Notes under the pieces: model-generated
Seen by the model: only the letters and a program-made list of their open reading frames with translations
Told to the model about the DNA's origin: nothing
Databases searched by the model: none
Part shown: positions 35,358 to 46,412 of the stretch, piece by piece
Position numbering within the stretch: the first letter of the stretch is position 1
Layout: each line of letters begins with the position of its first letter
Position numbers and translations under genes: made by a program
NCBI GenBank assembly: GCA_039111635.1
Contig: JBCAQO010000005.1
Coordinates: 434,001 to 498,000 of the forward strand
Source: Heterobasidion occidentale
Taxonomy: Eukaryota; Basidiomycota; Agaricomycetes; Russulales; Bondarzewiaceae
Direction of reading: 5' to 3'
Length of the DNA stretch: 64,000 nt

Positions 35358-35749
35358 AACCACAGTGATGAGACACATGATCACTGTTTTATGGCGATCA
35401 TGCTGTCGTTACCTATATTCATATTTAAAACAAATTGAAAGACCACGGACATGAGAATGGGCATAACTATGTTGAGAGTTCCAGTTCTGAGCTGTCGGCG
35501 GTCTTTTTCAAATTTTTCGGCGTCTTGACGGGGAATGTGAATTTCGAGGCTGGCCAAAGAGAGACAAACAACGCGAACGCGTCTCGATTTCGTCACCAGT
35601 GGGAGCTACATGACTTAGTGGCAGCCGCAACCAACCAACTTACTATCTGCAAAACTCTCTCCTGTTTCCCTTGCTTTCCTGAAGAAGCAACGTATTGGTC
35701 TAAAATACTGCCCTCTTCGAGACCACCAGGCCCTTCGTCTGTCATCTCA

Positions 35750-38009
35750 ATGGCTCTCAATGGAATTCCGGACTCGACACACCCACCCCATGATACGAAG
35801 CACAGCATACCGTCAAATCAATATATGACTGCTGTGTTTTTGCAGGATGCCTGTTTGAAACATCGTTTCATCCGCTCCCGAGACTCCTCGAATATTGTTG
35901 AACGTCCTGAGCGGCTGCGAGCCGTCAAACTTGGCGTGTCTGCTGCTATTGCACGTCTCGAAGGTTCTATTCCTGTGGAAACCCAGGTACCCAAGGATTC
36001 TTCAGAGAAAGAAATAGGGTCGCCACTACCAGCCGCTGACGTCTTTCGAGGTGAAGTAGGGGCTGAAGCGGATATACTAGCTGAAGCCATGGGTCGGATG
36101 AACATTACCCCCGCGACAAGTCTCGAGGAATTCCCCGTGTCCCAGTCATTGCCCATCCGTGTTCTCAAAAGCTCTGCGCAAGTCGACATACTCAATAACG
36201 CGGCTGTGAAATTTATTCATGGCGACATAGATGGGGACGTCTACTTGGAAAAGTTAAAGGTCTGGGCACGGGACAGCGCTGACAAGATTGCTGCGGGACA
36301 GTCTGAGATCCCCGAAGGCCTTTCCCAAGGAGATTTATACTGTATGCGCGCTGAATCAAAGAGAGAGAAATCTAGTTGACGATTATTCCTAACAGTGTCC
36401 CCAGGCTCTTTGGATGCCATGCAAGGTGCTCTTGGCACAGTATGCGAAGCTGTAGACACTGTTATGCATTCAGGCCGCCCTGATGCATCGGAAAAACAGT
36501 TACCTCCAGCGCAAAGAGCCTTTGTAGCCATCCGACCACCAGGTCATCATTGCGGCGAGGATACACCATCAGGGTTCTGTTTCTTGAACAATATTGCTGT
36601 TGCCGCCGCGCATGGTATGTGTTTTCTTCGCGCCTCGAGGCTATTCTCAAGTTCTGAGTCTAGCACATTTGACTTACGGGATTCAACGGGTCGTCATTTT
36701 CGATATCGATCTACATCATGGTAAACAAATTTTGCGTCCTGAGCATGGTGTCTCATGGCTTGTGGCATTTTATTTTTCAGGAAACGGAACGCAGTCAATT
36801 GTGTGGCAGATCAACGAGGAAAGCTACAGAGCAAAGCTCGAGTCTCAATTTTCAGGACCTAGCACCCCTTCTTCCAAGCCAGGATTACAAGTCTATTACG
36901 GCTCTGTTCACGATATTTTATCCTATCCTTGCGAGGTGAGTCAGAGACAGCTTGAACCATTCAAGAACATCTAGAGAATAAAGTGTATTCTTCAATGATT
37001 AGGATGGGAAGATAGAATTGGTGCAAGCCGCCTCCGTCTCCATCCATGGCCCTCATGGACAGTACATCGAAAATGTACATCTGGAACCATACGAATCGGA
37101 AGAACAATTCTGGAGAGCCCTCTACGAAGGGGCTTACAGCCGATTGCTCAAGAAGGCCCAGCAATTCCTCGAAAGCACCGGCGGCAAGTCTGACGAAACC
37201 ATAGTATTTATCAGGTATCCGATGCCGCTATCTTCTCTATTTTCAGTTGCATTTCTGATTCGCCTTATCAGTTGTGGCTTCGATGCTTCCGAGCATGAGT
37301 ATGCGTCCATGTCTCGACACGCGCGAAAAGTTCCTACATCATTTTTTCACCGCTTCACGCAAGACGCGTGCAGTTTCGCCAACGAATGGGCACGTGGCAG
37401 GCTTGTCAGTGTTCTTGAAGGCGGATACAGTGACAGAGCACTGTCGAGTGGGACGATGGCACATATCCTCGGGTTGGTAGATGGCGGACATAGCGACGCG
37501 GTGTCCAAGACGGAGGAACGGCAACCGTGGTGGAGCAAGGATAATGTCAATTTGGTTTGTTATTCCTTGCACGCCTCACCGCGTAAGAGTTGCTCAGATA
37601 TTATTTCCACGTCTAGCTGGAGAAATTAACAAAGAAACGTCGTGGCCCTAAGACATCTATCTCGACAGCAGATGCCGACACAATTGCGTTCCTTGATCGT
37701 ACAACTGCCCTCTTATCCCTCTTCGATCCCGCGAGCAATTACCTGTCGTCCAACAAGAACACTGCCGTACCCTCTTCTTCTATGTCGTTACGTAGTCGAA
37801 GAAAGGCGGACTTGTCGTCTTCAGCTGCGGTTCGAGCAGAACAACAAACCCTCACAGAATCAGGTGCAAGGAAGACTGGCACGAAAGACGAGTCTTTGAG
37901 CTCGAGCGCATCTATGTCTACAACGTCCGAATCTGACATGTCACCGCAAGTGATGGTGAAGAAGCTGCCCAAGGTGATCTTAAAGGTTGGACCGCCACCG
38001 AAGAGTTAG
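35750..38009 (+). CDS. HOS3: histone deacetylase, HOS3-like
   Basis: Seven exons (35750-36341, 36396-36614, 36664-36720, 36781-36935, 37003-37214, 37272-37554, 37617-38009) give 636 residues. HDAC motifs in order: VFLQDACLKHRF, VERPERLRAVKLG, FVAIRPPGHHCGEDTPSGFC (active-site His pair), FLNNIAVAAAHA, VVIFDIDLHHGNGTQ (metal ligands), VSIHGPHGQYIENV and FISCGFDASEHEY. The long insert after the first motif and the FDIDLHHGNGTQ wording fit the fungal HOS3 class, which deacetylates histones and has a role in septin and cell-cycle control in yeasts. The C-terminal 130 residues are Ser/Lys-rich and end VKKLPKVILKVG. The start at 35750 is the first ATG of the exon; a second in-frame ATG lies at 35825. 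Confidence 0.88.
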
Positions 38010-38312
38010 ATGACGGGACGGAGATCTATTTGATGTTTTATTATTGCTATTTTTCACGTACCCCTGTTGCTCTCGATCTTGCTATTTACGTTGCTTTCGA
38101 TCTTTGACGATATACCGTGTACGCAGCCATGCTGTCAAGCTTTCTGTCTAGTCGATGTTGACTAACTCGCAAATTTCACAATCGCAGATGTCCTCGGCAG
38201 GGTCGACGAGGTATCGTATGGGAAGACATTGCTTCTATTCAGAGGTGATTAAGGGACGATCAGGATCTGCGCTTCCAGAGGACATTTGAGATAGCGAATT
38301 TGTGGAAGTGCC

Positions 38313-39219
38313 TCAGATATGAACAATGATGATTATAGTGAGTGGATATATAGCCTAGCAATAAGAACAATCAGTCGATTCCCGTGAATGATCTGGATGC
38401 TCGGGGCTTACGACAAGTTGGACGATGATGTAGTGCGGGATGAATGCCGCGGTTCTAAAGCTATAGTAGATTACAAAGTACAGCAACTACCTCTCGGAGA
38501 TGTCAGCTAAAGCGCGTCTTATCTGAGCTACGAACGCACCCAAATACAAAAATGCATTGTCCCCGATTCTATGAGCAGGCCGAGTATTCTCTCGACATTT
38601 GTTCTAGCAGCCCCTGCCCCCAGCTGGGACTTGATGAATTGTCTGTGCCGCCTACGATAAATGCAGGCACCGGTAAGTGATTCGTGGAGACCTGGAGAAG
38701 CAATGTGTTTCGACGAACCACGCTCGCCAGGCTATGGTCGATGTTGTCCATAAATTCGAGCCCAAAAGGAAGCCCAAATCAACGCAACAAGACCGAAGAA
38801 TCGATTCCGCGAAATGATGCCGATCAAGGCACTCACTGTCATATAGAGGTCTGCGCTGGTTTAGCAGAGTATCGGAAATGGACGAACCTAGTGTTCCAAT
38901 GAGACAGATCAAGGACGGGATACATATCTTTGTGTTACGCTCCCAGATCAACCGTACTCGCCATACAACGATGGCATCGCTAACAATGTGCTGTCAAGCC
39001 ATCGTTAATTTGGTATCAGGGCAACGAGCACGACATACGTACATTGAAGACAGGAAACCATACGATGATGAGCACTTCAGCCCTACCCACCGAAACGACA
39101 CCCAAGATGACCATTGAATTTACTATCCAGTGGAGTACGGAGATGGTGTAAAGAACAATGTTCACCGCCAACAACACATAAGTGGTTCTTGTCCGTGCTC
39201 TTCGAAACCCATACGACAT
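38313..39219 (-). CDS. small fungal integral-membrane protein (partial model)
   Basis: Minus-strand exons 38979-38719, 38651-38540, 38486-38412 and 38354-38313 are phase-consistent and read DAIVVWRVRLIWERN, CIPSLICLIGTLG, LGFLLGSNLWTTSTIAWRAW, RHRQFIKSQLGAGAA, VERILGLLIESGTMHFCIW, LLYFVIYYSFRTAAFIP and QLVAIYPLTIIIIV. The pattern DAIVVWRAW...VESG...CIW...YPTLIIV belongs to a large Agaricomycete family of seven-span membrane proteins without known function. An upstream exon at about 39219-39030 (MSYGFRRARTRTTYVLLAVN) supplies further spans, but its junction to 38979 does not fit simply and first exons upstream of 39220 were not found. It may be a functional gene or a recent pseudogene. Confidence 0.6.
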
Positions 39220-39965
39220 CCAGGTATTTAGGTTCGGTGTAGCCCAGCGTCTAAAGAGGAGCTATAGCTCACAGAACCACGTATACTGAGACCCCGAATA
39301 AGATAGTGAGCGCGCCTTGGAGCCAGCTTAGTTATATTGCACCTAGGGAGACGGAAAATTAGACGCACCACAAAAGAAGCTTTCGCACAAGAGAGCGACG
39401 ATATCTCCTCGAGAACTAATGGGACACATGACTTCTGCGCGATTTCAAACCACAACGGCAAAAGATTCGATTCTAGACCAGTCGGCCACCAAGTCTCGTC
39501 ATGTCGGTTGTGGTGTGCTACGAGTCAGTCCAGGAATGAAGTGACAGAATATGGCGGTGTGGAGCTACCCTCCTGGTAGGTGTACTGCTCGGTGTTGCCG
39601 GAGAATACAGAATGTAGTTCTGCGCTCACCTCTATTTCTGCTCGATGACTAGTAAGCTCTGATATGCGCATAACAATGGCAAATACTCGAGAGCACTGGA
39701 TTGGAATAACCTGGATAGGTTTGGGGATAGTCTATGCCGTAGAATGATGGTTGATACAGCGCAGCCGCGACCAACGGACATCGCTAGTGGGACGTTGGCC
39801 AACTGACCTCATCTGACAAGCAGACCGATCCCTGACGCCAAGGAACGAACAAAATTGTCAACATGCATCTGTTCCGCTGCGAATGGTAGTAATACAATTA
39901 TAGTCAAATACAACAAAAATCCGGAATGTCTTCAAAGGGGAGGGATGTCGCTAGAAAACGATAGC

Positions 39966-40955
39966 TCACCAACCACGAACTTCAGCATAAGATGGCAGTT
40001 CTTCTTCGTCCGAGGGACCATTACCGGCCATCTGACCAACGTGGCCCTCAACATGCCACGCAAAATCATTACCCTCTTTCCAGGCGAACAGCGAACTTCC
40101 GAAATTGACCTCTATCTCATTACGACCTTCCACGCCGATAGCAGCGTACACATCGTGGTTCCGTCGTGGCATGTAGATCCCCGTAAACGCGTCAGGCAAG
40201 CGCGTGCCGTTGTACGTGAAAAAGAGAGCGCCGGAAAGAAATTCGTAGCCACAGCCGACGACGTCTCCGTTTGCAATGCGCGACACGCCTGTGTGATAAT
40301 CTCGGCCACCGTCTGGGTCTTCAAAAAACTTGCGCAGGTCATCGAGATGGAGCCCTGCGCTGAGACGATTCCATCCAGGCATGCGCCAATCTGGATACGG
40401 CTTGCACGCAGTACCTGTCAATCACGATAGCGCTTCAGCGGGTAGTTTCGATCATCTAAATGAACCATTGGACGTACCGATCGCAATGACACCGTCCATC
40501 CTGTTCACCTGCACCTCATAGTACACACCCTTAGTCTTTCTGCTGACATCGTACAACCCAGCCATCAGCGGCAGATTGCTGAGCAGACACACGTCCTTGC
40601 ATTGCTGGTCCGTGATCACCTTCGAGTTACTAACACCGTTCGTCCCTTTGAAATCGCTTTCCACCCGTCCAACAAATCGCGAAGAAGTGGGCCACTCGAG
40701 GCACCAGGTGGCGCCGTGCTGAGAGGCGATTCGCTCTATGGTGTCAGATGCTAGCAAGCGCGGGAGATCGGGAGGATGGGCGCGACAGAATCCTTCCGCT
40801 CGCTCGAAATCGTCGACCTCAGCCTCGTTGTAGAGACCAAGCGTGTGCGATCTCTCCGGTGCAGGAGCCCATTGCGGAGGCGCTGGGCCTGATGGCCTGT
40901 AGGAAGTACGACTCGAGGTACCTGAATAGCGAGAAATCTTGAAGAAATGCGACAT
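39966..40955 (-). CDS. SPRY-domain protein
   Basis: Two exons (40955-40478 and 40414-39966) encode 308 residues. After a Ser/Pro-rich N-terminus and an ERAEGFCRAHPPDLPRLLAS segment comes a SPRY domain: SNLPLMAGLYDVSRKTKGVY, YEVQVNRMDGVIAIGT, MPGWNRLSAGLHLDDLRKFF, VVGCGYEFLSGALFFTYNGT, VYAAIGVEGRNEIEVNFG. It ends close to an LPSYAE motif, a PY-type ligand for WW domains of Rsp5/Nedd4 ubiquitin ligases. SPRY plus PY motif recalls the yeast adaptors Ssh4 and Ear1, but I see no membrane span, so a soluble adaptor or a general binding role is as likely. Confidence 0.75.
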
Positions 40956-41600
40956 AATGTAGAGGTCGATGGTGTGGGTTTAAAATGGAGGAATAGATGC
41001 GAGTGACGGTATTTTATAGAGTGGCTCTAGTGGCTCGGAAACAACCTCTTAAATATTGCTTTGTGGCTTTGTGGTCATAAGCTTGAGGTGGCGGCCGTGA
41101 ATGAAGGCCAATCCGAAAGTGCTGCGCGTGGCAGTACGTACGTGCATAGCCTCACACAGCTGAACCTCAACGGCTCATCAAAGCGTTCAAAAACTAAATC
41201 GTCAAGTGGTCGATGAGTGGGAATCATTCTTTATCGTAATATGTAAATATCCTCTAATCGTGCTGAATTGGAGGAGTCCTCAGTCAACGGCTCGTAGTGT
41301 ATGTGTTTGGAAATTTGAACTAATCCGGTCAGTATATACAGCCTTGGGCGTTTGCAAAAAGCTCAAGCTCAAGCTGTGCACTGCGCACTTTCTTGTATTG
41401 GCTTCCCAAGCTACACCCCAACAGTTAAGGCAGGGCTCATGCACGATCCCGGAACATCACGTGACTCAAGCGTGACAGTCCCGATTAGTCTAAAGTTCAT
41501 TTAGCTCCTGCGTGCCCTGCGCGTTTTCTTTTGTCGCGCTCACGCTGTGCTCAAGCCATCTTTCTCTACATTGATTTCTCTCTCGTCTATCCCGCATATC
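40956..41600. other. intergenic, no gene seen
   Basis: Upstream of the SPRY gene and of the transposase pseudogene. No recognised exon or repeat. Confidence 0.4.
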
Positions 41601-43237
41601 ATGCGAACACGCTTACAAGCAAGAAACAGGAAAGAACACCACCAATCACAAAGGAGAACCTTGATTATACCGGCGGCTAGTTCCTCGGAGGTGCGTCATT
41701 TCAGCTGTTGTTCAGCATCATTAGACTGATTATTTCCACAGAATGAGCCTCCTGTGCGTAGTCGCAGACGTCGTCGAAGCACTGCACCATCAGAAATGCA
41801 GCGCAATATTGCAATATTTCGTGTTAATCGTTCTGTTTCACCAGACAACTCTCCGAAGACGTTCATGGTGTGGGATTCGGCCCTTCATTCACTATCTGAT
41901 CATAGCAGAACACCTCCGGTACCTGTAACGAGTGCCTCGTCTGTGTCTAACAATGGTATGGTAGAGGAAGAGCCGTGTAAGTGACTTCATCATAATCCAC
42001 CTTCATACCTTTTCCGAGTCTCATGCTTTAATGCCCACGGCATTATCAGTGTCAGAAATCCCTCCCATTGAGCCTATCGACTGTCCACCATTGTCCTTCG
42101 ATCATGATCCTGCCTTCAGTGACTTAAATATAAGTGACTACGCTTTGCACAAGTCTGCTTCAGCCATAGACAGCCAGCTCCATGATCCCGAAGACGACGA
42201 GTATAACCCTTCCCTTACAAAAGCGGCAGACACTGTTGCTACGTCCTACCCTCTCGAATTTCTCGCCATCGGCATGGACTCTAATCCTCACGAGCAAGAG
42301 GCCCATGAGTATGCGCACACTTGCGACCCGGCTGCTCGTGACAGTGTTCATCTGCAGGCTGTTCGTACCACCCTTGTGGTCACACAGGCTGCACCTAGCG
42401 AGCTTGTGGCATGCGTGGCTCTCACCTACCTTGAGCTGCTCTTGAAGCCGCCTTGCCATTCTGGTCGAGGCTACCAACACACCGTCTTAGATACTTGGGC
42501 TTGGGAACGTACTTGCAAAGTTCGTGTCCTTCTAAACCACTATACTCTCGCAGCTTCACCGCCCGAGGTCATGGACTGAGGCTGCACAGCTGACAGTGCA
42601 GGTCGTGGAAAAGGTGGTCAAAGCCACATAGATCTTTTGTGCTCGCGTGCTCGAGCCTTCATTCACGATCGCACCAACATCCCTTTCAATCCCTTTGGAA
42701 AGTGAATCATTCTCGACTCGAAGACTGCAAAGAATTGCGAGAGACGAGTTGAAACACACCTCGCATCTATTGGTCGTTACATACACGCTGTTTATTCTCT
42801 TGATAATATGAAGCGTCCTGATGTTCAACAGCGTGTATTCCATGACGGGGGGCATATCCCTGCAACTGCAGAGTGCTGGCTCTTCGATGACCTTGACTTT
42901 TGTTGGTCCCCTACTGGCTATCGCTCCATATGTGAAGATGGACATGAACGACCTGATGTTGTAGCATATTGAAGGATCTTTGTCCATGATTTATTCCAAA
43001 CTATTGAACCTTACATGCGCATATACGATAACGACGGGAATCTTGTTCCGCGAGATTTAGGTGGCGCGCCCTACACCTCGGTCTGGCTGTATGACCAGTC
43101 GACATTCTATGGATATGATCATCAAAGAGGGCAGTGGGTTCGAAAGAACACTAATATGGGCCACACATTTGATCCCAAGGGCGACGGCCCATCTCTTATG
43201 GTTGCAAACTTTGTTTCTGCGGACTATGGATGGCTTC
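41601..43237 (+). pseudogene. DDE-superfamily transposase, broken and cut off at its 3' end
   Basis: Exons 41601-41690, 41742-41976 and 42050-43237 share one consistent reading frame of about 500 codons. The N-terminal part is basic and Ser-rich (RSRRRRRSTAPS). The C-terminal part has the landmarks of a fungal DDE transposase family: CEDGHERPDVV, a first catalytic Asp in YDQSTFYGYDHQRGQWV, DPKGDGPSLMVANFVSADYG. Three stops interrupt the frame (TGA at 42577, 42703, 42970); each stands where CGA would be expected. The frame ends abruptly in ADYGWLL at the first base of an LTR (43238); the remaining catalytic residues are absent from the window. Confidence 0.72.
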
Positions 43238-44068
43238 TGTTAGGACCGCATCCTAACACGTGCTTCGCACGTGAGTGGATGGGCTGGTCAAGTGCTTCGG
43301 ACTCGTTGCAGACTCGGACCGCTTTCCATGACTCCTTACCATTTACATGCTGATGCATGAACACTGACTTCTGGTTCCTGATTCTTGATGTGGACAGACA
43401 TTGGTTCCTGACCCCCGTTCCTGGTTCTTGATCGATCAAAGATGTGGATGGACATTAGTGATCGGATTACTGTATTGGTTATATGGCAGGTCGATGAGGT
43501 ATTCTAGCTTACGGATCTCGATCGTTGACTTCGGTACCTGAGAAGCGCATGGACCAGATCTTGATCCTGCCCTAGACACTTCTGTACGTAAATAGCCGAG
43601 ATGAGCTTCTAAGAAGCTCAGCTCGTTCAATGTAATACACTTGATCTCTGCACTGCACCCGGCGTCTGGCTACCTTCCTAGCCCACGCTTCGTGATCTCT
43701 GTCAGATCTGAGAAACTCTTTACATGGTCTGACGAAGCACTGGACTCGTCTCCCTTCCCTCCCCTCCCTATACTCATCCGCTTCTATACCGGACTAGCTG
43801 CCTTCCGCGTTCTCAGTTGGAACACCCCCTCGTGTCATCTGTTGGACAGGAGAAGATCATCCGTTCCTCCTCATCATCGAGAAGACCTCGAAGATCACCT
43901 TCTCAATCTCTTCGAGAACAAAGCAGACAGCGACCCCGAGTTCCTCGAAAGAGCCCAAAGACGATCCATCGTCTTTATCCATTGAGTCTACGACTATACG
44001 AACCAGTGGAGGTTTAGCCTAGGGACCCCTTCGTGCATCGGTGCACGTGATAGGTCTCTGACCTAACA
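43238..44068 (+). mobile_element. LTR of family A, copy 1 (diverged)
   Basis: 831 bp from tgttagga to cctaaca, with 7-bp inverted ends. The first 40 bases form two hairpins (tgttagga/tcctaaca and cacgtgc/gcacgtg). It differs from copies 2 and 3 at roughly 15 sites and several indels. The 5-bp flanks (gcttc left, cttga right) do not match. The right flank opens inside a gag-like frame with no primer-binding site, so this is not a normal 5' LTR. Confidence 0.85.
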
Positions 44069-44073
44069 CTTGA

Positions 44074-46410
44074 ACGAGCTCTTTTATCCCTACCCTATTC
44101 AAGCTGGATCCCCAGCAGAGACAGCTCTTTCTCTCATCAGTCAACAACATTTTAGCAATCGCCAACAGGGTAAACCTAACGGCAACCCCAGCAGCGACGC
44201 CTTAAGGAAGAATAAACAACCCCGGAGCTATAGAAGTCGCAAGACACCGGAATCCAGGAAAAGTTTATTCCGGAATAGCCACACTCAGGCTACAACAAGC
44301 ACCCAAAATCTTTATAGACCTCATTAAAACTGGATATAGATTTTCCGGGATTTGCTTCGTCAATGAACCAAAGACACCGTTCACCCTCACGGACAATGGA
44401 GAGCCCGACGTCATCAGAGCAAGGAACTGCGTCGAGATACACGACGGAAGACCAGACGATTTCCCCGTCGCCGTTATCCCCGATCTCAGAAGAACCATCG
44501 CAAGGAATATCGACACAGACGGAATCAGAGCGGAACTCGTCAAGACCAAGGAGAACAGAGACCACGTCTCAATCCTCATCCACTGGACCTTCTCCTCAAC
44601 CTAGGAAGACACACTGGAAGCCCCTAACTCTCCGCCAGTCCGAACAGAAATCGAAGGGATCGTTTTTATTGTCAGAAGAGGAGAGTTCGCCCACAAAACT
44701 TATCATCTCCGAACCCTCATCTCGGGACACACATTCTCCGAGATCATCCAACTCATCGACCAAATTGATATTTCCATCAACGAAATTATCAAAAGGGACC
44801 CAGACTTACAAGAAGCATTACAAGCCGGAAGAAGACAGGCAGTACCCTTCTTCTTCAAAGAATAAAGAACAACGGACGAAGTCGCAGCGGGATACCCTCC
44901 CGGCTATAGAACAGACCCAGCAGAAGTCTACGGAGACTTACCCGAAGACGTCGACAAAGATCAACTTTATTACGACGAAAGGAAAGCACACTTCTACTAC
45001 GCGGGAATCCTCACCGGATTCTTCCAACAACAAGGGAAAAGCGAATACGAATACGCGGCTTGGGGAGGAGAAATCGTCCACGCGGGACCCGGCCTACACC
45101 TCGTTAAGGTCGAGGACTACATCGCAAGAAAGACCTTCGACAAGCCTGAATCACCGGCAAATCGGCATCGTGACTCGCCAAGACCGCACATACATACTCT
45201 ACCCAGAGAAACAGCCAGTGGAAGTCGAATCTCTAGAAGAAACACTCCCGCTACATCCCCCTTACAGGAGACCGCTCCCCAAGAAGACTTCCGAGCCTCA
45301 ACACCGGAGTTTGTCCCCGAACCGGAGTATTTTGAAGCACCAAGTGAAGATCAGGAACCGCCTAACGATCCAGAGCCCCCGCCCGATACAATGTCGGCAG
45401 ATACTGGAAGTAATGAGTCCAAGGGACCAGCTATGGCCAAACCCACCACCTTCAGTGGAAACAGAAAACGAACCGAGCAATTCCTCCACAAAATCAATCT
45501 GATGTTCTTGGCTAGGAAGAAGGATTATGCAAACGAATTCGCCAAAATCGCTTACGCTCTATCATATATGAAGGAAGGATCGGCAGGGATATGGGCAAGG
45601 AACTTCACTCAGGCCAGGAACACGCTGAAGGATTGGTACAAATACACTTGGGCAGAAACGGACGGCTACACATCCGTCCGAAAAAAGATAGCCACCGACT
45701 TCGAAGAGTTCAACAAAGAAGCCGATGCTCGTGATAAACTGGCCCGAGTCAACCAGGGAAAGGAATCGTTTAACACCTACCTTCAGCTGTTTGAACAGCT
45801 CGCGGCGCTTGCCAGTGTAGACGAAGAAACCAAGAAGACCCATTTCCTGCGAGGACTCAAGTGGGAATTGGCAAAAGGAATTTATGAAGATCCCTCTAAA
45901 GACGGGACATGGGAAGAACTAGTCGAGAAGGCCAAGAAACACGAAAGGATGCGCATCGCAAGGGACTGAGCATACGACCTCCGAAAAGGAAAATTCCAAA
46001 TCTACACTCCGTGTACATTTTACGACGAAAGGGCACCCCCACGGCACGATAGGGAGCCCCAATACGAACCTATGGATGTAGACACAGCGGAAATGGAGGC
46101 CGATGCTGTCCGAACTCGCTTCAAGAAGCTTACCCCGGCAGAGAGAGATCGACTTGCCAAAGAAGGCAAGTGCTTCTTTTGCAAGAAGCCCAGGCACATG
46201 GCGCGCAACTGTCCTTCTCAACCCAAGAGAAGATTCCAGCCCCCCCGTCGCAGACCAGTGCGCGAAGCAGAAATGGACGAAGGACAATTCGACGATGAAG
46301 ACGTCGAAGAAGGAAAAAACAGAGTCAACCACATCCGCCAGATGATGATGGGACTCAGTATAGAAGAAATCGAGGAAGTTCGAGCCTTTAGCGACTCGAA
46401 GAATTTTTAA
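44074..46410 (+). pseudogene. gag region of Gypsy element A
   Basis: One continuous frame runs from the LTR junction to TAA at 46408. The upstream 430 codons (no ATG) contain FIDLIKTGYRFSGICFVNEP and ARKTFDKPESP; from the ATG at 45391 comes a capsid-like Gag (FSGNRKRTEQFLHKINLMF, FAKIAYALSYMKEGSAGIWA, ADARDKLARVNQG, KTHFLRGLKWELAKGIY) and a CCHC knuckle CFFCKKPRHMARNC near 46175. Stops at 44203 (TAA), 44602 (TAG), 44863 (TAA) and 45967 (TGA) all fit CAA, CAG or CGA with a C-to-T change. No indel is needed within gag. Confidence 0.78.
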
Positions 46411-46412
46411 GG
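46401..46412 (+). promoter_or_regulatory. candidate -1 frameshift site at the gag/pol junction
   Basis: Gag ends AAT TTT TAA; a one-base back-slip on the five T would give TTT TTA AGG and continue directly into the protease frame (LRPLPSAADVES). This is where Gypsy elements usually shift frame. Confidence 0.4.

Noticed and set aside
44363..45502. 379-codon open frame, Ser/Thr/Lys-rich, overlapping the gag region of element A
   Set aside because: It is frame +1 relative to the gag frame, which carries recognisable protein and whose stops are explained by C-to-T changes. The composition is what an out-of-frame reading of gag would give.
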